A stretch of DNA of 64,000 bases. It comes from Actinacidiphila guanduensis. GTDB lineage: Bacteria > Actinomycetota > Actinomycetes > Streptomycetales > Streptomycetaceae. Below the pieces are notes generated by a model that was given only the letters and a program-made list of their open reading frames with translations, was not told the DNA's origin and made no database searches. The position numbers and the translations under genes are program-made. The first letter of the stretch is position 1. The number at the start of each line of letters is the position of its first letter. Of this stretch, positions 17,002 to 25,676 are shown piece by piece. Location of the stretch: the NCBI RefSeq assembly GCF_900103985.1, contig NZ_FNIE01000013.1, forward strand, positions 62,001 to 126,000, written 5' to 3'.

Positions 17002-17310
17002 CCCGCGGCGTGGCCGAGCCGCTTGCTCAAGGACTGTGACGGGGTCGGCCGACTCGGCCTGCGCTCGGGGCTGCCGGCACCGGCCGCGGGCGGGCACCCG
17101 TAGCGGGAAGCGCGGTCGGCCACGGGTCGGCCCGGCCTGTGTGGTGCCGTAGCGGTCGGCGTCGCGCGCCCGCCACCCTGGGGTCGGCCCCGCGCACCTG
17201 CTGCCGCGGCGGTGGCGGGTGCCCGCCACCCGGGGGGGCCGCGTCTGTGGTGCTGTGGAGCCTGAGCCGGTGGCCGGTCTCACCGGGCACGCGGTGCCGC
17301 CTGCGTCCCC

Positions 17311-18456
17311 CTACGGCGTGACCGCCGCGCGCTCCGGCGCCGTACCCGCGCAGGCAGCGCCGTCCGCGCAGGGAGCCGCCGCCTCCGGGAGGGGGACGCC
17401 GTTCGAGCGGAGCATCGTGCGCAGGTCGAGGATCAGGGGGAAGACCTCCTGGTTGTGGTCCGCGCCCTGCTCGTCCCAGGCGCGCTGCTCGGCCTCCACC
17501 GCCATCCGGTCCTCGGCGAAGACGCGCTCGGTGAAGCGGCGCATGAACGGCCAGGCCAGGCGCAGCGCGCCGGGCACGCGCGGCTTCTGGATCATCAGCA
17601 GACCGTGCACGTGGCAGGTGCGCTGCTCGGCGTCGAGCGGCACGTAGGCCGCCCACAGCCGGAAGGCCGGCCGGTCGGCGCCCTCGGGCACCACGTGCAG
17701 CGTCTGGTACGGGTAGCCGGTGCGGATCGTGACGACGTCGGGGGAGTCCCCGCCGCCCACCCCCTCGCGCGAGAGCAGCCCGGCGCCGCGGTCCTTGCGG
17801 CCGCCGGCCGGCGTGAACAGGTAGCGGGCCTCGACCGAGTCCGGGCCGGTCTCGTAGCCGAGCAGCGTGGGCTGGATGCGGCCGAGCACCCCGCGGTGCA
17901 GGAACTGGTGGTTCATGTCGAGCAGGTTCTCGTGCATGAACGTGTAGTGGCAGCGCACGGTCCGCGAGAAGCGCATGGCGGCGTGCGTGCCCTCGCCGTA
18001 CTCGGGCAGGTCGGGCAGCGGCACCGTCTCCGCCTTGGCCGGGTCGCCAGGGAAGGCGAAGACCAGGCCGTACGCCTCGCGGACCGGGAAGGAGCGCACC
18101 CCGCGCGGCGGACGGGCGGCGCCCTTGGGGAGGTAGGGGATCTGCGAGATGCGGCCGTCGCCGCGGTAGGCCCAGGCGTGGTAGCAGCAGCGCAGCGCCT
18201 CGCCCTCGACGACGCCCATGCTCAGCGGCACCTGCCGGTGGGCGCAGCGGTCCTCCAGCGCGTGCACCCGGCCGCTCGCCGTGCGGTACACCGCGAGGCG
18301 CTGCCCGGCGAAGGACGCCGCGGTGACGGTGCCGCGCCGCACCTGGCGTGAGGTGGCGACGGGATACCAGAAGTCGGGGTGGATGCCGACCCGGCGCAGA
18401 TCCTGCTGCTGCGCGTCCTCCGCCGCCCTGCCGCTGACGGTCGCTGTCTCGGCCAC
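17311..18456 (-). CDS. Rieske [2Fe-2S] non-haem iron oxygenase
   Basis: A 381-residue oxygenase alpha-type subunit. Rieske cluster: C-A-H, 16 residues, then C-C-Y-H (EDRCAHRQVPLS to RCCYHAW). Mononuclear iron site: ENLLDMNHQFLHRG, with D and two histidines spaced by three residues instead of the more usual four. The C-terminal part is a SRPBCC-like catalytic domain. The start was set at GTG 18456, which has AAGGAG six bases upstream; an ATG at 18600 would add a low-complexity tail. No ferredoxin or reductase gene is adjacent, so electron supply must come from elsewhere. Substrate unknown. Confidence 0.88.
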   Translation of the reverse strand: MAETATVSGRAAEDAQQQDLRRVGIHPDFWYPVATSRQVRRGTVTAASFAGQRLAVYRTASGRVHALEDRCAHRQVPLSMGVVEGEALRCCYHAWAYRGDGRISQIPYLPKGAARPPRGVRSFPVREAYGLVFAFPGDPAKAETVPLPDLPEYGEGTHAAMRFSRTVRCHYTFMHENLLDMNHQFLHRGVLGRIQPTLLGYETGPDSVEARYLFTPAGGRKDRGAGLLSREGVGGGDSPDVVTIRTGYPYQTLHVVPEGADRPAFRLWAAYVPLDAEQRTCHVHGLLMIQKPRVPGALRLAWPFMRRFTERVFAEDRMAVEAEQRAWDEQGADHNQEVFPLILDLRTMLRSNGVPLPEAAAPCADGAACAGTAPERAAVTP

Positions 18457-18908
18457 TTGCGTCTCCTTCGCCGCTCGTCGGCGCCCTGCGGCCGCACCGG
18501 CGCACGTGCCCCCAGCCTCGGCCCCGCCCACGGCGGTGTCGACCGCAGCGGCCCCACCCGGGGGACGGGGGCCCGCGGGCAGGGCCGCGTGCCGGGCCAT
18601 GTGACCGACCGGCCACCGGGCCGCGGGCCGGGCCGGGTGACGCGCCGGTTGCCACCTACCGCTCCATCCGGCTCCGCTCGGCCGGCCCCGACCGCCTGGC
18701 CGCCCGGCGCTGCCCGGCCGGTCGCCCGCCCTGCTCATCCGCCTGCGCGTCCGGCTGACCGGCCGGTCGGCCCGGCGTCGGTCGGCTCCCCGACCACCTG
18801 CTGCCCTGGCTCCGACCGGCTTGCCGACCAGCCGGCAGATCGCCCGTTCATCCGCCCGCCCCGGCCGTGCGGCCGGGCCTCGCCGCAGCGCGGCGGAATC
18901 GCTGCCCG
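18457..18908. other. Intergenic region, nothing identified
   Basis: 452 bp between the oxygenase and ROK genes, rich in CCGGCC-type short dyads. Frames here are Arg/Pro-rich with no family resemblance. It may hold the oxygenase promoter, but no clear -35/-10 pair was seen. Confidence 0.5.
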
Positions 18909-20063
18909 CTACTTCACCGGGGCGAACAGCCGCTGGGCGGCAACCGCGGCGCCGCCGCGGGCCCATTCCTCGAAGGGGAGCGGGCGCACCACGAGGTCGC
19001 AGTCGGCGGCGGCGCCGAAGGCGTGGGCGGCGAAGGTCTGGCGGATCTGGTCCTCGTAGAGGTCGTAGGAGGACGCGCCCTCGCCCGAGATGATGATCCG
19101 CTCGGGACCGATCAGGTTCGCGACCGAGGCCAGCGCCAGGCCCAGGGCGTGGCCGGCCCGGGCGAAGACCGCGCGCACCGCGGGGTCGCCGCCGTGGGCG
19201 AGCCGCACCGCGTCGTCGATGGTCAGGGCGGGCTCGCCGGCGGCCTGCCGGGCCTGCTCGGTGATGGCGTGGGAGGAGGCGACGGCCTCCACGCACCCGG
19301 TGTTGCCGCAGGTGCACACCCGCTCGGAGCCGCCGACCGGCAGATGTCCGACCTCCCCGGAGACCCCGTGGGCGCCCGAGACCACCCGGCCGCCGATCGA
19401 GATGCCGCAGCCGATGCCCGCGCCCACGGTGACCAGCGCGAAGGACGACAGGCCGACGCCCGCGCCGAACCACTGCTCGGCCACGGTGAGCGCCCGCACG
19501 TCGTTCTCGATGACCGTCGGGGTGCCGGTGGCGGTCTCCACCAGCTGGGCGAGCGGCACCCGGCGCCAGTCGAGGAAGGGCGAGAACTGCACGGTGCCGG
19601 TCTGCCCGTCCACATCGCCGGAGATGGTGACGCCCACGCTGTGCACGGCGCCGTCCTGCTCGGCGCCCGCCTCCGCGCGCAGCGCCGCCACCAGGCGGGC
19701 GATGGCGAGCACCACCGTCCCCACGTCGCGCGAGCCGAGCGGGGCGCGGGCGGTGGCCAGCGGCTGCGCGGTGAGGTCGGCGAGCACGCCGATCAACTCG
19801 TCGCCGGTCACCTTCACCCCGGCGAAGCGGGCCCGCTCCGGGCGGACCGCGATCAGCGTCGCCGGGCGCCCGCTGGACCGCTCGACGGCCGGGCGGCCCA
19901 GCTCGGCGATCCAGCCGTCGGCCAGCAGCGGCGTCGCCACCTTGGTCACCGCGCCGGGCGACAGGCCGGTGCGCCGGCCGACCTCCGCGCGGGTCAGCGG
20001 GCCGTGGGCGAGCAGGGTCTGGAAGACCAGTGCGGCCGCGGGGGGCTGGTCGGCGAGCGTCAT
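18909..20063 (-). CDS. ROK-family transcriptional repressor
   Basis: A 384-residue ROK regulator. N-terminal winged helix (GPLTRAEVGRRTGLSPGAVTKVATPLLADGW), then the sugar-kinase-like ROK domain with GVTISGDVD, the glycine-rich VTVGAGIGCGISIGG, the zinc motif GEVGHLP...CTCGNTGCVEAV (Cys-x-Cys-x4-Cys with preceding His) and ISGEG. The ligand is probably a sugar; the divergent gene is a secreted alpha-galactosidase, so galactose or a galactoside is likely. The ATG at 20063 has no Shine-Dalgarno and lies 6 nt after a TAGTGT -10, so the mRNA is probably leaderless and self-repressed through the palindrome in its promoter. Confidence 0.92.
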   Translation of the reverse strand: MTLADQPPAAALVFQTLLAHGPLTRAEVGRRTGLSPGAVTKVATPLLADGWIAELGRPAVERSSGRPATLIAVRPERARFAGVKVTGDELIGVLADLTAQPLATARAPLGSRDVGTVVLAIARLVAALRAEAGAEQDGAVHSVGVTISGDVDGQTGTVQFSPFLDWRRVPLAQLVETATGTPTVIENDVRALTVAEQWFGAGVGLSSFALVTVGAGIGCGISIGGRVVSGAHGVSGEVGHLPVGGSERVCTCGNTGCVEAVASSHAITEQARQAAGEPALTIDDAVRLAHGGDPAVRAVFARAGHALGLALASVANLIGPERIIISGEGASSYDLYEDQIRQTFAAHAFGAAADCDLVVRPLPFEEWARGGAAVAAQRLFAPVK

Positions 20064-20077
20064 GACCGGACACTACA

Positions 20078-20090
20078 TTTCCGGCGGAAA
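20078..20090. promoter_or_regulatory. ROK repressor palindrome in its own leaderless promoter
   Basis: TTTCC-GGC-GGAAA, perfect 5-bp arms. On the minus strand it sits between a weak -35 (TTCCTT) and a -10 TAGTGT at 7-12 nt before the ROK start codon. Position fits an autoregulatory operator; identity is inferred. Confidence 0.55.
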
Positions 20091-20274
20091 CTAAGGAAGT
20101 GCCGCCGCAACCCGGTCCGGGCCACAAGTGGACCCGGTGATCCGCTCTCTTCGTCGCGCAAAGCCCGTCCTGTGGTGGGATGTGACGCTCACGTGGCGGC
20201 ATCGGCGCGGGTGCATGGCGAGTCTGTCCTGGCCCTGCGGTTCCCCAAGCAGTGGATTTCCGCTGTCGAATATG

Positions 20275-20304
20275 TTGACGCTGGAAGGAAACTCTGGCTA
20301 CATT
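20275..20304 (+). promoter_or_regulatory. Promoter of the secreted GH27 gene
   Basis: -35 TTGACG (20275-20280), 18-bp spacer, -10 TACATT (20299-20304), with the AT-rich GTCGAATATG just upstream. The predicted leader is about 250 nt. The rest of the 498-bp gap (20064-20561) between the ROK and GH27 genes has no gene. Confidence 0.65.
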
Positions 20305-20561
20305 CGCCGCACTTCCGCACCGGGGCGGCCGGTAACCGCCCCTGCGGAGACGCGGCCGGCCTCCCCGCGGCCGCGCAGACTCCCTCGGTGGTGTTCCGGG
20401 ACGACCGCCACCGAGGGCACGGCACCACGGGCAGGCCAAGCCCCTGCCCGTCCGACGAGAACCTGCACATCCCCTTGTCCCCAAGGCGGTCGACCGTGCG
20501 CGGGCACGGCGGGGTCCCTCCCGGGCCCGGCCGCGCCCCGGCGCCGAGATGGAGTTACCCC

Positions 20562-22709
20562 ATGGCTCGTCCAGCAGGACCCTTTTCGCACGTCAAGCTC
20601 AGAACCCCCGCCCGCCGCGGCGGAGTCCTGCGCACCCTCGCCCTGCCCGCGGTGACCGCGGGCGCCCTCGCGGCCGCGCTCCTCGTACCCGCCTCGGCGT
20701 CCGCCGCGGCCCACACGGGCGTCCCGGCCCAGGGCTCCGCGCAGACCGTCGCGTCCCACGGGTCCGGCGACTCCTCGGTGCTCGCGGCCAAGCCCTACAT
20801 GGGCTGGAGCAGTTGGAGCCTGGAGTCCACCAACTTCCCCGGCTACGGTGGGGAGAACTGGCTCACCGAGGCCCATGTGCTGCAGCAGGCCGACATCGTG
20901 GCCTCGAAGCTGAAGTCCCACGGCTACGACTACGTCAACGTGGACGCCGGCTGGAACGTCGACAACGGCCACAACGTCTCCGACGCCTACGCCCGGCCGA
21001 CCGCGGACCTGAAGAAGTTCCCGCACGGCATGAAGTACCTCGGCGACCAACTCCACGCCAAGGGGCTGAAGTTCGGCGTCTACCTGGCCGTCGGCCTGTA
21101 CCAGGACTACTACAACGACGGTAAGACGCCGATCTACGGCGCGCCCGGCTGCACCACCAAGGACATCGTCTACCCCGACCTGCGCAAGACCAGCGGCTGG
21201 GACGACGTCTCCTACCAGCTGAACTTCGCCAACCCCTGCACAGCGAAGTACATCCAGTCCGAGGCCGACGAACTCGCCTCCTGGGGTGTGGACTTCCTCA
21301 AGATCGACGGTGTCGGCCCCGGCTCCAACCAGGGCGACGCGGCACACGACAACACCGCCGACATCAAGGCGTGGCACACCGCCCTGCAGGCCACCGGCCG
21401 GCCGATCCAGCTGACGCTGTCCTGGTCGCTCAGCCACGCCCAGGCCGCCACCTGGAAGGCCAACTCCAACGGATGGCGGGTGGACACCGACGTCGAGTGC
21501 TACTGCAACACGCTGGTCACCTGGAACAACTCCGTCAAGCAGCGGTGGAACGACGTCGTGCAGTGGATCGGCGACGCAGGCCCCGGCCACTGGAACAACC
21601 TCGACTCCCTCGACGTCGGCGTCGGCCCCATGGACGGCCTGACCGACGTGGAGCGGCAGAGCTACGCCACCTTCTGGGCGATCGAGTCCGCCCCGCTGTT
21701 CTCCGGTGACGACCTGACCCACCTGGACCCCTACGGCCTGTCGCTGCTCACCAACGACGAGGTCATCGGCGTGGACCAGGCCGGCAACCCTGCCCGCCCG
21801 GTCAGCCAGGCCACCGACCAGCAGACCTGGTACGCCCGCAACGCCGACGGCAGCTACACCGTCGCCCTGTTCAACCTCGGCGCCGGCTACAGCGACGTCA
21901 CCGCCGACCTGTCCGACCTGGGCATCTCCGGCAAGGTCGCGGTGCGCGACCTGTGGAGCCACAAGAACCTCGGCAGCGCCTCCGGGCACATCACCGAGAA
22001 CCTCGCCCCGCACGGTTCGCGGCTGTTCACCCTCACCCCGCAGAAGACCGGCAACGGCCCGGGCACCCCGCTGGACGTCCACGCCACCGCCGACACCGCC
22101 GGCAGCGTCTCGCTGGCCTGGCTGCCGGTGAACTCCGGCTCGGCCACCACCGGTTACACCGTCTACGCCGGCGGCAAGGCCGTCGCCACCACCACCGGCA
22201 CCACCGCCACCGTCAACGGGCTGCAGGCCGGCACCGGCTACACCTTCACGGTCGTCGCCAAGGACGCCAAGGGCCGTACCTCCCAGCCCGGCAAGGCCGT
22301 GTCGGTCACCACCCCGGCGGCCGGCGGACCGGCCGGCTACGAGGCCGAGGCGTCCGGCAACACCCTCACCGGCAGCGCGAGCGTCGGCGACTGCTCCGGC
22401 TGCTCGGGCGGCAAGAAGGTCGGCAACCTCGGCGGCGGGGGCAACAGCCTGACGTTCAACGGCGTCAAGGCCCCGGCCGACGGCACCTACCTGCTCACGA
22501 TCGACTACGTCGACGGCTCCTCGGGCCGCACCGCCGTCGTCACCGTCGACGGCAGCTCGTTCCAGCTGCCGCTGCCGGGCAGCAACGACAACAACTGGGG
22601 CGCCGCGCAGTCCATCACGGTGCCCGTCCAGCTGAAGGCCGGCAGCAACACGATCGGCTTCGGCAACCCGAACGACTACGCGTCGGACATCGACAAGATC
22701 ACCGTCTGA
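20562..22709 (+). CDS. Secreted GH27 alpha-galactosidase with FN3 and CBM35/CBM6-like domains
   Basis: A 715-residue secreted enzyme. Signal peptide to about residue 49 (LAAALLVPASASAAA). The GH27 barrel starts at AKPYMGWSSWSLES; the nucleophile is Asp249 in FLKIDG and the acid/base probably Asp310 in WRVDTDVE; PGHWNNLDSLDVG is the family signature. An FN3 domain (about 500-585) and a C-terminal carbohydrate-binding module (about 592-715, from GYEAEASGNTL) follow. It would release terminal galactose from galactosides outside the cell; some GH27 members of this layout are beta-L-arabinopyranosidases. GGAG precedes ATG 20562. It is divergent from the ROK regulator. Confidence 0.92.
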   Translation: MARPAGPFSHVKLRTPARRGGVLRTLALPAVTAGALAAALLVPASASAAAHTGVPAQGSAQTVASHGSGDSSVLAAKPYMGWSSWSLESTNFPGYGGENWLTEAHVLQQADIVASKLKSHGYDYVNVDAGWNVDNGHNVSDAYARPTADLKKFPHGMKYLGDQLHAKGLKFGVYLAVGLYQDYYNDGKTPIYGAPGCTTKDIVYPDLRKTSGWDDVSYQLNFANPCTAKYIQSEADELASWGVDFLKIDGVGPGSNQGDAAHDNTADIKAWHTALQATGRPIQLTLSWSLSHAQAATWKANSNGWRVDTDVECYCNTLVTWNNSVKQRWNDVVQWIGDAGPGHWNNLDSLDVGVGPMDGLTDVERQSYATFWAIESAPLFSGDDLTHLDPYGLSLLTNDEVIGVDQAGNPARPVSQATDQQTWYARNADGSYTVALFNLGAGYSDVTADLSDLGISGKVAVRDLWSHKNLGSASGHITENLAPHGSRLFTLTPQKTGNGPGTPLDVHATADTAGSVSLAWLPVNSGSATTGYTVYAGGKAVATTTGTTATVNGLQAGTGYTFTVVAKDAKGRTSQPGKAVSVTTPAAGGPAGYEAEASGNTLTGSASVGDCSGCSGGKKVGNLGGGGNSLTFNGVKAPADGTYLLTIDYVDGSSGRTAVVTVDGSSFQLPLPGSNDNNWGAAQSITVPVQLKAGSNTIGFGNPNDYASDIDKITV

Positions 22710-22757
22710 CCCACCCGCACCACCCGATCCGGTCCCCTGCGACCGCAGGAGAGTGCC

Positions 22758-23104
22758 GTGGCGGTCACCCCGCGGGACGCCCATCCGACGCCGGCCGTGC
22801 CGTCGCCGGGGGGCGCCGGCACGGTGGCCGCCACGGCCGCCCCGGCGGCCGCCGCCGGAACACCGAGCGCGCCGCCGCGACCACGACGACGTCTTCCGGC
22901 GCTGCCCGCCGGCGACCGCCTGCTTGATTCTGCTTCGTTGTCCTCGCGGTGGTGCCGGGCACCCTGGTCCCGCTGGTCACGGCGGTGGTGCCGCACCGGG
23001 TGAGGCGCTCCTCGGCGCTGCGCGTACGTCGGGCCGTCGGGAAGGGTGACAGGGTCTTCGCCCGGATGCGGAGCAGGAGCGAGGACCTGCTCGGGAAGGG
23101 CTGA
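22758..23104 (+). pseudogene. Probable decayed gene between two alpha-galactosidase genes
   Basis: After GH27 comes AGGAGAG and GTG at 22758, opening an Ala/Pro-rich frame (VAVTPRDAHPTPAVPSPGG) that loses sense and stops near 23003. From about 22929 another frame reads VVLAVVPGTLVPLVTAVV followed by a basic tail to a stop at 23102-23104. A good start site, a membrane-like stretch in a second frame and lower GC around TTGATTCTGCTTCGTTG suggest a frameshifted or deleted gene, perhaps a sugar transport subunit. This is weak: the gap 22710-23200 may simply be non-coding. Confidence 0.3.
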
Positions 23105-23200
23105 TCCGACCACCGCATCCGGTGGCCCGGCCGAGCGCGGCCGGGCCACCGCCCGGTCCGGCCGCGGGCCTGCCCGCCCGGACACTCGAAAGGACTCCGC

Positions 23201-25384
23201 ATGCCCTCCACCCCCGCGCGGACCACGGTCCTGCGTGCGGCCGGCACCTGCCTCGCCGTCGAACTCGCAGAGCCGGTGCCCAGAGTCCTGCACTGGGGCG
23301 CGGACCTCGGCGACCTCACCGGCGCCGACCTCGCCGCGCTCGCCCTGACCGCCGAGCCCGCGGTCCTCAACAACTCCGTCGACATCCCCCGCCGCTTCAC
23401 CCTGTGGCCCACCGAGGCCGACGGCTGGTCCGGCACCCCCGCCCACGCCGGCCACCTCGACGGCACCGCGGCCGCCCCCCGGCTGCGCCTGAGCGGCGCC
23501 GACCACCGCGAGGACCCCGACGGCGGCGGCGAGCTGACCGTACGGCTGGCCGACGACGGCAACGGCCTCGACGTCGCCCTCACCTACCGCCTCGCGCCCT
23601 CCGGCGTCCTCGCCGTCCAGGCCGAACTCACCCGCCGTGAGGGCGCCGGCGCCGCCCCCTACGACCTCGCGCAGGCGCTCACCCTGCTGCCGCTGCCCCG
23701 CCGCGCCACCGAACTGCTGGACTTCACCGGCAAGTGGAGCCGTGAACGCAGCCCGCAGTCGCGCCCGTTCACCCACGGCACGCACGCGCGCGACGTGCGC
23801 CGCGGCAAGCCCGGCGTCGACTCGCCCTACCTGCTGGTCGCCGGCGAGGCCGGCTTCGGCTTCGCCCGCGGCGAGGTGTGGGCCGTACACGTCGCCTGGA
23901 GCGGCGACCAGCGCTACCTGGCCGAGCAACTGCCGGAGGGCGCGGGCGTGCACGCGGGCGTGCTCGGCGGCGGCGAGCTGCTGCGGCCCGGCGAGATCCG
24001 CCTCGCGCCAGGGGAGTCCTACACCACCCCGGTCAGCCACTTCGCCTGGTCCGACGCCGGCCTCGACGGGCTCGCCGGCCGCTTCCACGCCCTGCTGCGC
24101 GCCCGCCCGGACCACCCGCGGACCCCGCGCCCGCTGGTCCTCAACAGCTGGGAGGCGGTGTACTTCGACCACGACCAGGAGCGGCTGATGCGGCTGGCCG
24201 AGCGCGCCGCCGAGGTCGGCGTCGAGCGGTTCGTCCTGGACGACGGCTGGTTCACCGGCCGCCGCTCCGACGCCGCCGGCCTCGGCGACTGGAGCGTGGA
24301 CCCGGCCGTGTGGCCGCAGGGCCTCGGCCCGCTCGCCGACCACGTACGGGCGCTCGGCATGGACTTCGGGCTCTGGGTGGAGCCGGAGATGGTCAACCTC
24401 GACTCCGGACTCGCCCGCGCCCACCCCGACTGGGTGCTCGGCCCCGCCACCGGCCTCGGCCCCTCCGCCCGCAGCCAGTACGCGCTGGACCTCGCCCACC
24501 CGGACGCCCACGCCTACGTGGCCGCAGCGCTGGACGCCCTGGTCACCGAGTACGGCATCGCCTTCCTGAAGTGGGACCACAACCGCGAGGTGCACGAGGC
24601 CGTGCACGCCCCGGGCGACCGTCCGGCCGGGCACGTCCAGGTCGAGGCGCTCTACCGGCTGCTGGACGGCCTGCGGGCACGCCACCCCGGCCTGGAGGTG
24701 GAGAGCTGCGCCAGCGGCGGCGGCCGGATCGACCTCGGCATCCTCGCCCGCACCGACCGGGTCTGGCCCTCGGACTGCAACGACCCCGTCGAGCGGCAGG
24801 CCGTGCAGCGCTGGACCGGCCAGCTGCTGCCGCCCGAACTCGTCGGCACCCATGTCGGCGCCGCGGCCAGCCACACCACCGCCCGCGTCACCGCCGACTC
24901 CTTCCGGCTGGCCACCGCGCTGTTCGGCCACGCCGGCATCGAGCAGGACCTCACCGCCTGCCCGCCGGAGGAGATCGCGCGGCTGACCGCCTGGAGCGCC
25001 CTCTACCGCGAGCTGCGGCCGCTGCTGCACTCCGGCCGGACCGTGCGCGCCGACCTGGAGGACCAGGCGCGGCTGCTGCACGGAGTGGTCGCAGCCGACG
25101 GCTCGGCCGCCCTCTACTGCTGGGCCCGCCTGACCACCTCGCCCGAGGGCCAGTCAGGACGGGTGCGGCTGCCGGGCCTTGACGGCGCCGGGCGCTACCG
25201 GCTGCGGGTGCGCACCGAGCTGGGGCTGCCCTCGCTGCACCAGACCGGCGGCCCGGCCTGGCTGGAGCGGGCCGTCTGGGGCTGGATCGACCTGCCGGGC
25301 GCGGTCCTGGCGACCGCGGGACTGCCGATGCCGACGCTCAACCCGCAGCAGGCGCTGCTGATCGAGGTGCGGGCGCACGGGTAG
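23201..25384 (+). CDS. Cytoplasmic GH36 alpha-galactosidase
   Basis: A 727-residue enzyme without signal peptide. An N-terminal beta-supersandwich precedes the GH36 barrel: LVLNSWEAVYFDHDQ, FVLDDGWFTGRRSD, MDFGLWVEPEMVNLDS, nucleophile Asp459 in FLKWDHNR and acid/base Asp525 in WPSDCND, with SCASGGGRIDLG between. It hydrolyses imported alpha-galactosides such as melibiose or raffinose. ATG follows GAAAGGA. A strong terminator lies 62 nt downstream. It is paralogous to the GH36 at 59862; the two differ clearly (for example DHNR against DMNR), so this is not a recent duplication. Confidence 0.95.
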   Translation: MPSTPARTTVLRAAGTCLAVELAEPVPRVLHWGADLGDLTGADLAALALTAEPAVLNNSVDIPRRFTLWPTEADGWSGTPAHAGHLDGTAAAPRLRLSGADHREDPDGGGELTVRLADDGNGLDVALTYRLAPSGVLAVQAELTRREGAGAAPYDLAQALTLLPLPRRATELLDFTGKWSRERSPQSRPFTHGTHARDVRRGKPGVDSPYLLVAGEAGFGFARGEVWAVHVAWSGDQRYLAEQLPEGAGVHAGVLGGGELLRPGEIRLAPGESYTTPVSHFAWSDAGLDGLAGRFHALLRARPDHPRTPRPLVLNSWEAVYFDHDQERLMRLAERAAEVGVERFVLDDGWFTGRRSDAAGLGDWSVDPAVWPQGLGPLADHVRALGMDFGLWVEPEMVNLDSGLARAHPDWVLGPATGLGPSARSQYALDLAHPDAHAYVAAALDALVTEYGIAFLKWDHNREVHEAVHAPGDRPAGHVQVEALYRLLDGLRARHPGLEVESCASGGGRIDLGILARTDRVWPSDCNDPVERQAVQRWTGQLLPPELVGTHVGAAASHTTARVTADSFRLATALFGHAGIEQDLTACPPEEIARLTAWSALYRELRPLLHSGRTVRADLEDQARLLHGVVAADGSAALYCWARLTTSPEGQSGRVRLPGLDGAGRYRLRVRTELGLPSLHQTGGPAWLERAVWGWIDLPGAVLATAGLPMPTLNPQQALLIEVRAHG

Positions 25385-25445
25385 CGGGCGGGCAGGAGCG
25401 GCCTGAAGGCGCCAGGGCCGGACGGCCGTGCGGGTTGGTGCGGGC

Positions 25446-25479
25446 CCGAGGGGCGCGCGGGTGTCCGCGCGCCCCTCGG
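25446..25479. terminator. Terminator after the GH36 gene
   Basis: Perfect 15-bp arms (25446-25460, 25465-25479) with a GTGT loop. Confidence 0.85.
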
Positions 25480-25569
25480 CAGCGTTCCAGCCGGGCGGGC
25501 GTCCACTGCCCGCCCGGCAGCCACCGACGGGGAAGCGGTCCGCCGGTGAGCATGAGTCGGCCGACGGGC

Positions 25570-25659
25570 GGCGGTACGGCCCCCTGAGCCGTGCCGCCGT
25601 CCCGCCCACCTGTGGGGCGTGCCCGGTGGAACCCCACGTGCGGTCCCTCCGGGCACGCC
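25570..25659. terminator. Two hairpins after the leftward ATPase gene
   Basis: 25570-25598: GGCGGTACGGC pairs with GCCGTGCCGCC (one G-T wobble). 25616-25659: perfect 11-bp arms GGCGTGCCCGG/CCGGGCACGCC with a 22-nt loop. They lie 18 bp and more beyond the stop of the leftward gene and probably end its transcript. Confidence 0.6.
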
Positions 25660-25676
25660 CGAAGCGGAGGCCCCCA

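Noticed and set aside
16760..17153. CRISPR array
   Set aside because: Only two or three long diverged units with no short repeat-spacer structure; no cas genes in the window.
20298..25081. Two long minus-strand frames (828 and 801 codons)
   Set aside because: Antisense shadows of the GH27 and GH36 genes, with no domain pattern.
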